DNA from: Deltaproteobacteria bacterium
GTDB taxonomy: Bacteria; Myxococcota_A; Polyangia; Polyangiales; Sandaracinaceae
DNA length: 64,000 nucleotides
Reading direction: 5' to 3'
Assembly (NCBI GenBank): GCA_017303575.1
Contig: JAFLCL010000006.1
Coordinates: 1 to 64,000 of the forward strand
A program made the translations under genes and the position numbers. Below the pieces are notes generated by a model. It saw only the letters and a program-made list of their open reading frames with translations, was not told the DNA's origin and did no database searches. Shown in pieces: positions 1 through 8,637 of this stretch (its first letter is position 1; each line of letters opens with the position of its first letter).

Positions 1-1
1 G

Positions 2-1939
2 GTGAGCGCCCAGCATGCGCGCGCCACGACCCTCGCGATCCCCGAGCGGCCGGCGCGCGACCACGGGCGACCACCACCACCCGCGCCCGATCGTGCCCGC
101 CTCGAGCTGCTCGAGCTCCGCTTCTCCCTCCAGCGCGAGGCACGTGAGCGCGCGCAGGCGCTCCAGGCCGAGCAGCGCGAGCTCGAGCGATCGCTGCGCA
201 CGCAGCTCGACGCGCTCGCGCGACGCTCCTCCGACACACCGATCGCGCACCGAGTGCGCAAGGCGATCGAGATCGAGCTCACCGAGGTGACGAGCGCGGG
301 CGCCGTGCAGCTCCTCTACCGCGTGCGCTCCGCGCGCTGGGCACCGAGCTATCGGCTCTCGTTCGACTCGCGCACGCAGCGCGCACGGCTCGCGATGCGC
401 GCCGCGATCGCTCAGCGCACGGGCGAAGACTGGCGCGGCGCGGGCCTCTCCGTGTCCACCGCGCGCATGGACGGTTGGTACGATCTGCCCGAGCTCGCGA
501 GCCTGCGCATCGGACGCGCACAGCCTCCGCCGCGCACCGGCTATCGCCCGCTCCCTGCCGATGGCGTCGCGCTCTTCGCCGATCACGATCGCGCGTTCTC
601 CACGCCGGCCGCACCGTCCCCGCAGCTCGTCGGCATGGCGCTCTCTCGCGCTGTCGATCTCGATGCCGCCACGATGGGACCGCCCGGCATGCCCCCTCCG
701 CCTCCTTCGCCACCGATGGGTCCGCCGCTCGGCGGTGCACCGCCGATCCAAGGCTTCGGCCCACCAGGCAACGCCCCGATGGGCGCGCCCGTGACGCGCT
801 CGGCGCCGATGGCGAAGGCCGCGCCCCCTGCCCCCTCGGCCCCCCAACGCCTCGCCGCCGCGAGCATGGCGATGCCCGCAGCCGCCGCACCGCAGGCCGC
901 ACGCGCGAAGGGCGGCGGCTTGATGGCGAACCTCCTCGGAGGGTTCGGCGGAGGCGGAGGCGCGCCCATGGCCGAGGGCGCCGCGTACGAGAGCGCCGCG
1001 TACGAGCGCGCCGAGGAAGCGTTCGACGACTCGGGAGCGGACGCGGGCTACCAAGCCGCGACCTCCTCGCCGACGCTGTCTCGCGCGCTCCTCGACTTCG
1101 GTCGTCTTCGCCTGGATCCGCCGAGCGCCGGACGACACGGCGCGCTGCACCCACTGAGCCTCGAGCAGCTCGGCCGCGAAGCGGGCCGCGATCTCCGCGG
1201 CATGAACGAAGCGCTGGGCCACGCGCGCGCGATGGAGTCCGCGATCGACGTCCTCTCCGCACCGCCGCTGCACAGCTACCCCGACTCGCTCTACGGATTC
1301 GATCATCGCTACGACGCGACGACGACAGTCGAGGTGCCGAGCGATGGTGCGTTCCACAGCGTGGCGATCATCGAGGCCGAAGGCCCCGCGGCGATGCTCC
1401 ACGTGTCGGTGCCGCGCGAGGATCCTGCGGTGTTTCGCACGCTCTCGTTCACCAGCCCCCTCGAAGGCGCCGTGCTCCGCGGCCCCGTCGACGTCTACCT
1501 CGACGGCTCGCTGCTCGTGTCGAGCTCCGTCGATCCCTCGCCGACGGGCGGCAAGCTCGAGATCGGCATGGGCGTCGACGAGTCGGTGAAGGTCGCGCGC
1601 AACGTGCGCTTCCGCGAGGAGAGCGCGGGCCTCATGGGTGGCTCGAGCCACCTCGTGCACGAGTTGGAGATCGACGTACGCAACGCGGGCGGTGCGGCGA
1701 TCCGCCTCGAAGTGCGCGAGCGCCTGCCCGTCACCGCGAAGGGCGAGGAGGACATCGAGGTCCGCGCCGGCAAGACGAGCCCGCCCTGGCACGACACCCC
1801 ACCCGACGATCCGTCGCTGGAGGGTGGCAAGCGCTGGGTGCTCGACATACGCGCGGGCGCCGAGGTGAAGCTCTCGACCGAGTACACGATCCGCATCGCG
1901 TCGAAGAACGAGCTCGTCGGCGGAAACCGGAGGGACTGA
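2..1939 (+). CDS. DUF4139 (MuiA-like) protein, 5' end cut by window
   Basis: The reading frame is open to the window edge, so the true start and the N-terminal DUF4140 domain expected in this family probably lie upstream. What is visible is a charged helical stretch (about residues 32-75, likely coiled coil), then the beta-rich DUF4139 part (motif RVRSARWAPSYRLSFD near residue 107), interrupted by a Pro/Gly/Ala/Met-rich linker (about 225-330), and ending with the family-typical segment VRERLPVTAKGEEDIEV. MuiA-family proteins were named from a mucoidy inhibitor; their biochemical role is not established. No signal peptide can be judged because the start is missing. It is followed after 3 nt by a second DUF4139 gene, so the two form an operon and probably act together. 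Family call is fairly sure; function is unknown. Confidence 0.8.
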   Translation: MSAQHARATTLAIPERPARDHGRPPPPAPDRARLELLELRFSLQREARERAQALQAEQRELERSLRTQLDALARRSSDTPIAHRVRKAIEIELTEVTSAGAVQLLYRVRSARWAPSYRLSFDSRTQRARLAMRAAIAQRTGEDWRGAGLSVSTARMDGWYDLPELASLRIGRAQPPPRTGYRPLPADGVALFADHDRAFSTPAAPSPQLVGMALSRAVDLDAATMGPPGMPPPPPSPPMGPPLGGAPPIQGFGPPGNAPMGAPVTRSAPMAKAAPPAPSAPQRLAAASMAMPAAAAPQAARAKGGGLMANLLGGFGGGGGAPMAEGAAYESAAYERAEEAFDDSGADAGYQAATSSPTLSRALLDFGRLRLDPPSAGRHGALHPLSLEQLGREAGRDLRGMNEALGHARAMESAIDVLSAPPLHSYPDSLYGFDHRYDATTTVEVPSDGAFHSVAIIEAEGPAAMLHVSVPREDPAVFRTLSFTSPLEGAVLRGPVDVYLDGSLLVSSSVDPSPTGGKLEIGMGVDESVKVARNVRFREESAGLMGGSSHLVHELEIDVRNAGGAAIRLEVRERLPVTAKGEEDIEVRAGKTSPPWHDTPPDDPSLEGGKRWVLDIRAGAEVKLSTEYTIRIASKNELVGGNRRD

Positions 1940-1942
1940 GCG

Positions 1943-3541
1943 ATGACGACGAACGACACGAGTCTCTCCGTCCTGGACCTCCCGATCGTCGAGGTCGTGG
2001 TGCTCGAGGACCGCGCGCGCGTCACGCGGCGCGGCACGATCACCGCTCGTCCCGACAGCGTCGCGTTCGCGCTGGCCGACGTCGCCACGACCATCGTCGA
2101 CCGCACGCTCGCGGGCTACGTGCTCCGCGAGGGATCGCAGCGCGCGCCGCTCGGCACGCTGCGCGTCGATCGCGAGCGTCTCCACGAGGCGAGCGCTCTC
2201 CCCGCGGAGCTCGCCGAGATGGAGCGTGCGATCGAGGCCGCACGACGCACGATCGCGACGCTCGAAGCCTCGATCAAGGATCGCGACGCGTACGTCGCCT
2301 CGCTCGCCGCGATCGGGAAGATGACGATCGACGACACCCTCGTGGACGCAGCACACGGCCTCGGCGACGGGCCGCTCTGGCGCGAGCGGCTCGCGGCCCT
2401 CGACGACAAGGCGCGTATCGCACGCGAAGAGCGCCTGACGCTCGAAGCACGCCTGACAGACGCGCAGGCGGAGGCCGCCGCGCTCGAGCGCGCGCTCTTG
2501 GGCAAGCGTCATGTCTCCACGCGCGAGCGCGCGACGCTGCGCTTCACGGCGGGCGTCGTCGAAGGCGAGACGCGGCTCGAGGTGGAGATCGCGTACGTCG
2601 TCGCGAACGCCTGCTGGCGTCCGCTGCACCGCGCCGAGCTCTCGGACGACGAGAGCGCGTCCTCGGGCGCTCTCGTCGTGCGCACCGATGGCTGTGTGTG
2701 GCAGTGGACGGGCGAGAGCTGGGACGACGTCTCGCTCGTGCTCTCCACCGAACGCTCTGCGCGTGACGCGAGCCCGCCGTCGCTGAGCACCGACCGGCTC
2801 GCGGTGCGACGCAAGTCGACGGTCACGACGGTGGCGCTGCGCAGCGAAGAGATCGCGACGACCGGTCAAGGCATGGGCAGCGGGGGCAGCGGCTCGGGAT
2901 CCGAGGTGCCCGGTGTCGACGACGGCGGCACCGCGCAGCGCCTCACCGCCACCGCGCGCACCACCGTGCGCAGCGACGGTCGCCCGCACCGCGTGACGGT
3001 CGGACGCTTCGAGACTGTCGCCGAGCTCTCGCTCCGCGCGATCCCGGAGGTGATCCCCGCGGTGCTTCGTCGGTCGGTGCAGACGAACACATCGAGCCGC
3101 CCGATGCTCGCGGGCCCCATCGAGCTCGTGCGCAACGGCGGCTTCGTCGGACGCACGAGCCTCGAGTTCACAGCGCCGGGTGAGCGCTTCGAGCTCGGCT
3201 GGGGGCCGGAGGGCTCACTGCGCCTCCTCCGCGAGGAGGAGACGCGGGCGGGCGATCCGGGTCTGCTCTCGACGCAGCGCGTGACGATCGTCGATCGAAC
3301 CCTGCACCTCTCGAACCTCGGGCCGAGCCCGCTCAGCCTCGAGGTCCTCGAGCGCATCCCCGTGAGCGAGCTCGAGAAGGTGAAGATCAGCCTCGACCCC
3401 AAGCGCTCGCAGAAGGGCGCGAAGGCCGACGAGGACGGGATGGTCCGTCTGCCCGTCACGATCGCCGCGCGCGGCCAGGCGACGCTCACGCTCGGCTTCG
3501 AGCTGCGCGCCGCCTCCGACGTCGTCGGCCTGCCTTACTGA
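1943..3541 (+). CDS. DUF4139 domain protein (mucoidy inhibitor MuiA family)
   Basis: A full-length family member of 532 residues. Residues 10-100 match the DUF4140 pattern (PIVEVVVLEDRARVTRRG), 85-190 are charged and helical (coiled coil), and about 190-530 form DUF4139, containing VEIAYVVANACWRPLHRAEL and, near the end, SPLSLEVLERIPVSELEKVK. A Gly/Ser linker at about 306-320 replaces the much longer Pro/Ala linker of the upstream paralogue. The ATG lies 3 nt after the preceding stop and has GGAGG about 9 nt upstream inside the previous gene, so translation is probably coupled. No signal peptide is evident at the N-terminus. The pair of paralogues differs mainly in the linker, which suggests a heteromeric complex, but that is inference. 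Confidence 0.82.
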   Translation: MTTNDTSLSVLDLPIVEVVVLEDRARVTRRGTITARPDSVAFALADVATTIVDRTLAGYVLREGSQRAPLGTLRVDRERLHEASALPAELAEMERAIEAARRTIATLEASIKDRDAYVASLAAIGKMTIDDTLVDAAHGLGDGPLWRERLAALDDKARIAREERLTLEARLTDAQAEAAALERALLGKRHVSTRERATLRFTAGVVEGETRLEVEIAYVVANACWRPLHRAELSDDESASSGALVVRTDGCVWQWTGESWDDVSLVLSTERSARDASPPSLSTDRLAVRRKSTVTTVALRSEEIATTGQGMGSGGSGSGSEVPGVDDGGTAQRLTATARTTVRSDGRPHRVTVGRFETVAELSLRAIPEVIPAVLRRSVQTNTSSRPMLAGPIELVRNGGFVGRTSLEFTAPGERFELGWGPEGSLRLLREEETRAGDPGLLSTQRVTIVDRTLHLSNLGPSPLSLEVLERIPVSELEKVKISLDPKRSQKGAKADEDGMVRLPVTIAARGQATLTLGFELRAASDVVGLPY

Positions 3542-3551
3542 CGTCTCGCTC

Positions 3552-5117
3552 GTGGCGCGCGTCCTACGCACGGCTGCGTCCCTCACGCTGCTCGCGTGCA
3601 CGCTCCTCGTCGGAGGGCACGCGGCACGCGCGCAGCGCGTGACGAACGAGAGCTTCACGCTCGCGCTGGGCGGCGACGTGATCTTCGATGCACCGATCGA
3701 GTATGTGCTGCGAGCGCGGGGTCACTCCGCCGAGGACCCGGCGTCGTTCGAAGAGCTCTTCGCGGATCTGCGCGGGCCCCTCACAGCGGCCGACTTCGCG
3801 ATCGTGAACCTCGAGACGCCGGTGGGCCCTCGTGTGCGCGACCGCAGCGAGGCGCACGACTACCCGACGTTCGCCGCACCACCCGCGTTCCTCGACGCGC
3901 TGGCGCGGGCCGGCGTCGACGTGGTCACGGTCGCCAACAACCACGCCTACGACCAGGGGGTGGCCGGGCTCGCCACGACGCTGAGCCACGCTGGCCGCAG
4001 CCACCTCACGGTCACGGGGACGGTCGACGGCGATGGGTACAGCCTCTCTCGCGTCCGCGACGTGCGGGTGGCGATCGTCTCGATGACGCAGGGAACGAAC
4101 CACCGCATCGAGCGTGGCGAGCCTGCCGCGCCGCGCGTTCACTTCTTCGATCACGAGCGGCTGGTCGCGCTCGTCGCACACGCGCGCGCGCGCGCGGACG
4201 TGGTGTTGGTCGCGCTGCACTTCACGGACACCGGCGATCACATGCCGACGAACGGCATGCGCCGATGGGCGCGGCGCGCGGCGGAGGCGGGCGCGGATCT
4301 CGTCGTCGGGCACGGCCCACACGTGCCGGCCTCGAGCGAGTGGATCGACGTGTCCGGGCGTCGCGTGCTCGTGCTGCACTCGCTCGGCAACCTCGTCGCC
4401 GCGATGCAGGCCGAGGCGCACGCGGAGCGCACTCGCGCCGTGCACGTGCGTGACTCGGTGATCGTCTCGCTGCGTGTGAGCGTTCTGGCGGGTCGCGTGA
4501 CGATCGAGCCGCCCCGCGTCTCGGCGTACTGGATCGACGACGCACACAGCCCCACCGGCGCCGCTCCGTTCACGCGACCCATCGCGATCGACGCAAGCGG
4601 TGACCACGCGCTCGCGCGCCGCGCACGCCGCCTGGCTGCGCTCTTCGACACGAGCCACGTGGAGGCGGTCACCGTGGCGACGGCTCCGTCGCTCGCGGCA
4701 GCGACCCCGACGGCGCCATCCGTCGGCACCTCACCACGTGAGACCGTTCCTTCCCCGCTGACGCCGGCGGTGCGGGCCACGGCAGCGATCGGACAGCGAG
4801 GGCGCGCACCCAGCGGATCCGCCTCCACACCTCCTGGCGAGGCGCTGGGCGTGGTGTTCCGCTGTGGAGACGCCATGGAAGTGTCGGTGGATCGCGCGTC
4901 GATCGACGCGTGGGTCGCGCGCATGCGCGAGGACCGGAGTCTTCGCGCCGAGGTCGTGAGCACTCGGTGTGAGGGCGAGAGCGCGGCGCTCGCGGACCGT
5001 CGCGCGCGACGTGCGTCGGGGCTGATCGCGATGCGCGGCCCTTCACGCTCGCGGTTCACGTGGCGCGCGAGCGAGGACGTGACCGACGCGCCACGCATCC
5101 GCGTCGTCCCGCGGTGA
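3552..5117 (+). CDS. CapA-family metallophosphoesterase-like protein, exported
   Basis: GTG start, followed by an export signal of about 27 residues (hydrophobic LTLLACTLLVGG, then AR-A-Q). The CapA/PgsA fold follows: LALGGDVIFD (metal Asp), AIVNLETPVG, VVTVANNHAYDQG, VVLVALHFTDTG, VVGHGPHVPASSEW and VLVLHSLGNLVAAM, all in family order. CapA proteins belong to the calcineurin-like superfamily and are linked to polyglutamate or capsule export, but many stand-alone members have no known substrate. The last 150 residues, after a Thr/Pro/Ala linker, form an extra domain (GVVFRCGDAMEV...) that I do not recognise. No pgsB/pgsC-like genes are nearby, so poly-glutamate synthesis is not supported here. 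It lies 10 nt behind the DUF4139 pair and is probably co-transcribed with it. Confidence 0.8.
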   Translation: MARVLRTAASLTLLACTLLVGGHAARAQRVTNESFTLALGGDVIFDAPIEYVLRARGHSAEDPASFEELFADLRGPLTAADFAIVNLETPVGPRVRDRSEAHDYPTFAAPPAFLDALARAGVDVVTVANNHAYDQGVAGLATTLSHAGRSHLTVTGTVDGDGYSLSRVRDVRVAIVSMTQGTNHRIERGEPAAPRVHFFDHERLVALVAHARARADVVLVALHFTDTGDHMPTNGMRRWARRAAEAGADLVVGHGPHVPASSEWIDVSGRRVLVLHSLGNLVAAMQAEAHAERTRAVHVRDSVIVSLRVSVLAGRVTIEPPRVSAYWIDDAHSPTGAAPFTRPIAIDASGDHALARRARRLAALFDTSHVEAVTVATAPSLAAATPTAPSVGTSPRETVPSPLTPAVRATAAIGQRGRAPSGSASTPPGEALGVVFRCGDAMEVSVDRASIDAWVARMREDRSLRAEVVSTRCEGESAALADRRARRASGLIAMRGPSRSRFTWRASEDVTDAPRIRVVPR

Positions 5118-5161
5118 GAGCCCACGAGCGCACCGTGCACGTCGGCGGTGGTGCGGTGCGT

Positions 5162-5216
5162 GGCGGAGATGGGTGGCGGAGATGGGTGGCGGAGATTCGC
5201 CGCCAGGGCTCCGCCA
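5162..5216. repeat. 13-bp tandem repeat and REP-like palindromes upstream of the transposase
   Basis: Three head-to-tail 13-bp units (GGCGGAGATGGGT twice, then GGCGGAGATTCGC) occupy 5162-5200. The last unit forms a perfect hairpin, TGGCGG(5187-5192) with CCGCCA(5200-5205), and TGGCGGA pairs again with TCCGCCA at 5210-5216. Imperfect palindromes beside a Y1 transposase gene are what REP-associated transposases recognise, so this is a plausible REP/target site. No other copy was noticed in the window. Confidence 0.6.
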
Positions 5217-5293
5217 GGCCGCCAGTGGACGCTCGAATTCTCCACGTTTCGTGGGCTCGAGGGCCGGTGCGGGGCGTGCAGAGGGGCTGGCTC

Positions 5294-6219
5294 ATGAGCA
5301 AGCCTCGGTTTCATCCACCCAACGTGCGCGTGTGGAAGCTCGGCTCGAAGTGCGTCGATGACCAGTTTCTCCTCGCGCCGTCGCCGGAGGTCTACACGCT
5401 CGTGTTCCTCTTCCTCGCGAAGATGCTGGAGCTCTACGACGTGGAGCTCATCGGCTTCGTGTTCATGGGCAATCACTTCCACCTCCTCGTGCGCCTGAAC
5501 GAGGACCGACTGCCCGACATCATGCGCGACTTCAAAGGAGGTCTGGCCAGAGCGCTCAACCGACTGCACGGCCGACGAGGCGCGTTGTGGATGGAGCGCT
5601 ATGACGACGACGCGGTGCTCGACGACGACGCGTGCGACAGCGCCCTTCACTACCTCATGCCAATCCGGTGCGTGCGCGCCTCGTCGAGACGGCGGAGCGA
5701 TATCCCGGGGTGTCGAGCTGGACGGCCTATGCCGAGGGCCTGGACTCACTGAGCCACACGTTCCTCGACGAGCGTCGGTGGCGCGCGGCAGGAGCGATGG
5801 AGTCGCTGCGTGGGCTCTACCTGCGGACCATCACGCTGAAGGTCTCGCGTCCTCCCTCCTGGGAAGGGCTGTCGCGAGAAGCTCGACGCGCGAAGCGTCG
5901 GGAGCTCGTGGCGCGCATGCGAGGCGAGGAGCAGCGTGCGGCGTCGGAGCGTGAGCGCAGCGGCGGGGGTGTCGCGTCGACCGAGTCGATCGTGGAGCGA
6001 GAGCCGCGCTCTCGACCCCTCTCACCCAAGCGCAAGAAGCCGAAGCGGAAGCGGGCTTCTGGGACCCCCGAGCAGGTGAAGCGCTTCGAGGAGGCTTATC
6101 GGCTCATGCTGCCTGTCTATCAGCGTGCCTCTCTCTCGTTCCGTGAGACTGGCATCCTGCCTGCCTTTCCGGCAGGGACGTATCCACCCCGGATTCCGTA
6201 CGCGTTCGTCGAGTCGTAG
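5294..6219 (+). pseudogene. REP-associated (Y1 / HUH) transposase, frameshifted
   Basis: The N-terminal part reads as a Y1 transposase of the REP-associated type: it has VELIGFVFMGNHFHLLVRL with the HxH metal-binding pair (NHFHLL), followed by ALNRLHGRRGALWMERYDDD. The chain then reaches DSALHYLM, the segment holding the catalytic Tyr, and leaves frame at about 5660. The expected continuation NPVRARLVETAERYPGVSSW is intact in the next frame from 5662 and stays open to a TAG at 6219. One missing base (as if ATG-GCC had become ATG-CC) explains the break, so this is either a decayed gene or a sequencing error. The basic C-terminal extension (KRKKPKRKRASG) is unlike short TnpA-REP proteins. These enzymes cut and join single-stranded palindromic REP DNA. 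The start is the first ATG in frame after the REP-like repeats; the frame itself is open further upstream. Confidence 0.8.
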
Positions 6220-6229
6220 CGACTCGACG
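6207..6229. terminator. Perfect 10-bp hairpin across the transposase stop codon
   Basis: CGTCGAGTCG (6207-6216) pairs perfectly with CGACTCGACG (6220-6229); the 3-nt loop is the TAG stop codon itself. There is no U tract. It could end transcription of the transposase or be a right-hand REP-like palindrome. The remaining 216 bp to the next gene hold nothing I can identify. Confidence 0.5.
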
Positions 6230-6445
6230 TGATCCCGTTGAAGCTCGCGTCGGGTGGCCGACGGGAGACGTGTGCCCGCAGGCCGTGAGGTCGAGCGGGC
6301 TGGCCGTGCTTCCGTCGTCTGGGGCGGGACATCGCTCCCTGATCGGGCGATGAGCGAGTGAGCAGGTCGGAGCTGCCGGCTGTCGGCTCACACCCGTCGC
6401 CCTACCCAAAATCCCTTCATTTTCTTCTCTGAGCGGTTGAATCGC

Positions 6446-8515
6446 TCAACGATCGAAGTAGGCGTCGCGGTCGAAGTCCCGGTAGGTGTCGTAGAAGACA
6501 TCGAAGTGTGTCACGAACCACCCCGACAGCAGCACCACCACGGCAATCCAGAACGCCGTCATGAACCGTGCGAGGGGCCGCAGCCTCGGATACGCCGTCG
6601 CGAGCGCATACGGCGTCAGCTGCAGCGCGAGTAGGATCGTCACGTCACGCCGAATCCCTGGCCAGTTGCCACCTTGCTTCGCAAAGTCCGGATCGAGCAG
6701 GAAGTTGAACCCGTACATCACGCCGGTCAGCGAGAAGAGCGCGCCCCGCACCAGCTCCGGGCTCTCCCACAGGTCCGCCAGAAAACGCCCTACGCCGATG
6801 CACAAGAACGGCACGATCGGCGAGATGTACCAGCCATAGGTCCAGTTCCCCGACCCGAGGCCGATCGCCGCCAGATAGAACAGCGGGACCATGTAGAGCG
6901 CCGCGGTGTCGCGACGGGACCGTGCGAGCGCCGTCGCTGCCGTCGCGAGCCACAAGAAGAGCAGCCAGCCTCGGCCGATCAACGTCATGTTGATCATGCC
7001 GTCGTCGAAGAAGCGGAGGAACAGGTTGAAGTGCGTCGGGCGCCCGCCCTGCAAGCGCTGGGTCTCCGCGAACACCTGCCAGTTGATGACAGCGCCGAAG
7101 ATCGGAAACAGGCTCGCCACCAGCGCGCCGATCACCCCCGCACGTAGCCCTTCACGGTGCGCGCGCTCGAGCGCGAAGAGCATCACGAGCGCCGCGAGCA
7201 CTGCGAGTCCCGTCACCTTCGCGAGCATGCACGAGCCCGCGAGCAGGGCCGCGATCACGACGTCGCGCGTCTTCCGACCATCATCGCGCCAGCGCACGAA
7301 CGACAGCACTGCGCCGATCACGAGCGGCGTGAGGATCGCCTCCTCCTTGATGACCCGGCCCTGGATCGCGATCGTCGGGAGCACCGCGTAGAAGAGCCCC
7401 GCGAGGTACGGCGCGAACGCCGTGCGCGTGAGGCGTCCGTCGAAGCGACGCGACAGCACGATCACGAGCCACGTGCTCAGCGTCGAGAGCGCGATCGGCA
7501 CGAGGCGTCCGTGCATCAGGCGGGTGTGCGACCAGTCGTCGGCGCCACCGAGCATCGCCGCGCCCCCGACGAGCACGTGCAAGAGCGGCGGGTGCTCGAA
7601 GTACGGCTCGATCACGTGCCACTCGACGCCGTGCATCGAGATCAGCGTCATCGTGATCGGCTGCCCGCCGTAGCTGCCGGGCCAGAGCGTCCAGCCCCGC
7701 GGCGTACCGTCGTGGAGGATGGACCAGCCGTTCCACAGCGCGAAGAGCTCGTCCCCGTTCTCGAGGTACTGCGGCATCACGTCGTAGTCGAAGAGACGAA
7801 ACGAGAGCGCGAGGCCCAGGATCAGGAACGTCGCGAGCAGCTCGAAGCGACGTCGACGCGCCAGATCGGTGACGAGCAGCGCGCGACCGACGAGCACCGA
7901 GATCGCGAGCGCGAGGCCGCACGCGATCCACCAGAAGAGCGTGCGCGAGAGCGGCCAGTGCCCCTCGACCGCCGTGAGGTGCTCGCGGGGGATGGGATCG
8001 AGCGCGTCCCGGCTGCGGCCCCAGCGCAGCTCGAAGCGCGTGCTCCGGCCCGGGTTGCGGTCGTGCCACCACACCTCGACGCGATGCGAGCCAGGCGCGA
8101 GGCCCTCGGCCGGCATCGGCGCGCCGTCGACGGTGATCGAGGTGCGTCCGCTCGCGTCTGCATCGACGAAGCGGTTGGGGCCGTCGGGGATACGGACGTA
8201 GGCCATCACGATCGCGTCGATCGGCGGCGACATCGGCGGCGGCAGCCGATCGTAGTTCCAGCCCTGGATGTAGCGACCCACCGCGCGGTGCGAGTGCGTG
8301 AAGGTCACGCGGTGCTCGACGCTGCGGGTCACCTCGAAGTCGGCCTGCTCTCCTTCTTCGGGCTCCGGATCGGTCTGTCGCCAGGAGACGGTGATCGCGT
8401 TGGCGTAGTACGCGCGATCGATGCCGAGCGCGACGAGGAGCAGCGCGATGCACAGCGCGGTGGCGGCCCCGAGGGCGACGTTCCTCGCGCGGATCGTCTC
8501 GTCGGCAGAAGACAT
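6446..8515 (-). CDS. GT-C membrane glycosyltransferase-like protein with PA14-like lumenal domain
   Basis: A 689-residue polytopic protein. One N-terminal helix (about residues 10-30) is followed by a soluble beta-rich segment (about 35-185, with FVDADASGRTSITVDGAPMP and SHRVEVWWHDRNPGRSTRFEL) that resembles a PA14-type fold. About ten further hydrophobic segments follow. The loop motifs LENGDELFALWNGW and EHPPLLHVLVGGA are typical of the PMT/ArnT-like GT-C superfamily, which transfers sugars from polyprenyl-phosphate donors on the outer face of the inner membrane. The acceptor cannot be told. The ATG at 8515 was chosen because upstream codons lack membrane-protein character; TATAGG lies 10 nt before it. 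It ends a leftward group that includes a second GT-C protein and a discoidin-like protein, suggesting envelope glycan modification. Confidence 0.7.
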   Translation of the reverse strand: MSSADETIRARNVALGAATALCIALLLVALGIDRAYYANAITVSWRQTDPEPEEGEQADFEVTRSVEHRVTFTHSHRAVGRYIQGWNYDRLPPPMSPPIDAIVMAYVRIPDGPNRFVDADASGRTSITVDGAPMPAEGLAPGSHRVEVWWHDRNPGRSTRFELRWGRSRDALDPIPREHLTAVEGHWPLSRTLFWWIACGLALAISVLVGRALLVTDLARRRRFELLATFLILGLALSFRLFDYDVMPQYLENGDELFALWNGWSILHDGTPRGWTLWPGSYGGQPITMTLISMHGVEWHVIEPYFEHPPLLHVLVGGAAMLGGADDWSHTRLMHGRLVPIALSTLSTWLVIVLSRRFDGRLTRTAFAPYLAGLFYAVLPTIAIQGRVIKEEAILTPLVIGAVLSFVRWRDDGRKTRDVVIAALLAGSCMLAKVTGLAVLAALVMLFALERAHREGLRAGVIGALVASLFPIFGAVINWQVFAETQRLQGGRPTHFNLFLRFFDDGMINMTLIGRGWLLFLWLATAATALARSRRDTAALYMVPLFYLAAIGLGSGNWTYGWYISPIVPFLCIGVGRFLADLWESPELVRGALFSLTGVMYGFNFLLDPDFAKQGGNWPGIRRDVTILLALQLTPYALATAYPRLRPLARFMTAFWIAVVVLLSGWFVTHFDVFYDTYRDFDRDAYFDR

Positions 8516-8637
8516 GAGGGCCCGCCCTATACCACGCACCCCCGTCGCAGCAGAGCGCACACCCACTTCTCTCGCTCGCTCCATCGAAACCGCACGGGCT
8601 CGTGACGCGAAGCCTCACGGACTGTGGCTGCGCGCGT

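Noticed and set aside
3552..5117. Poly-gamma-glutamate capsule operon
   Set aside because: Only a CapA-like gene is present; no PgsB/C-type ligase or transporter gene is near.
5655..5665. Programmed frameshift in the transposase gene
   Set aside because: No slippery run (such as A6 or T7) or downstream stem-loop is seen at the break; a lost base or read error is simpler.
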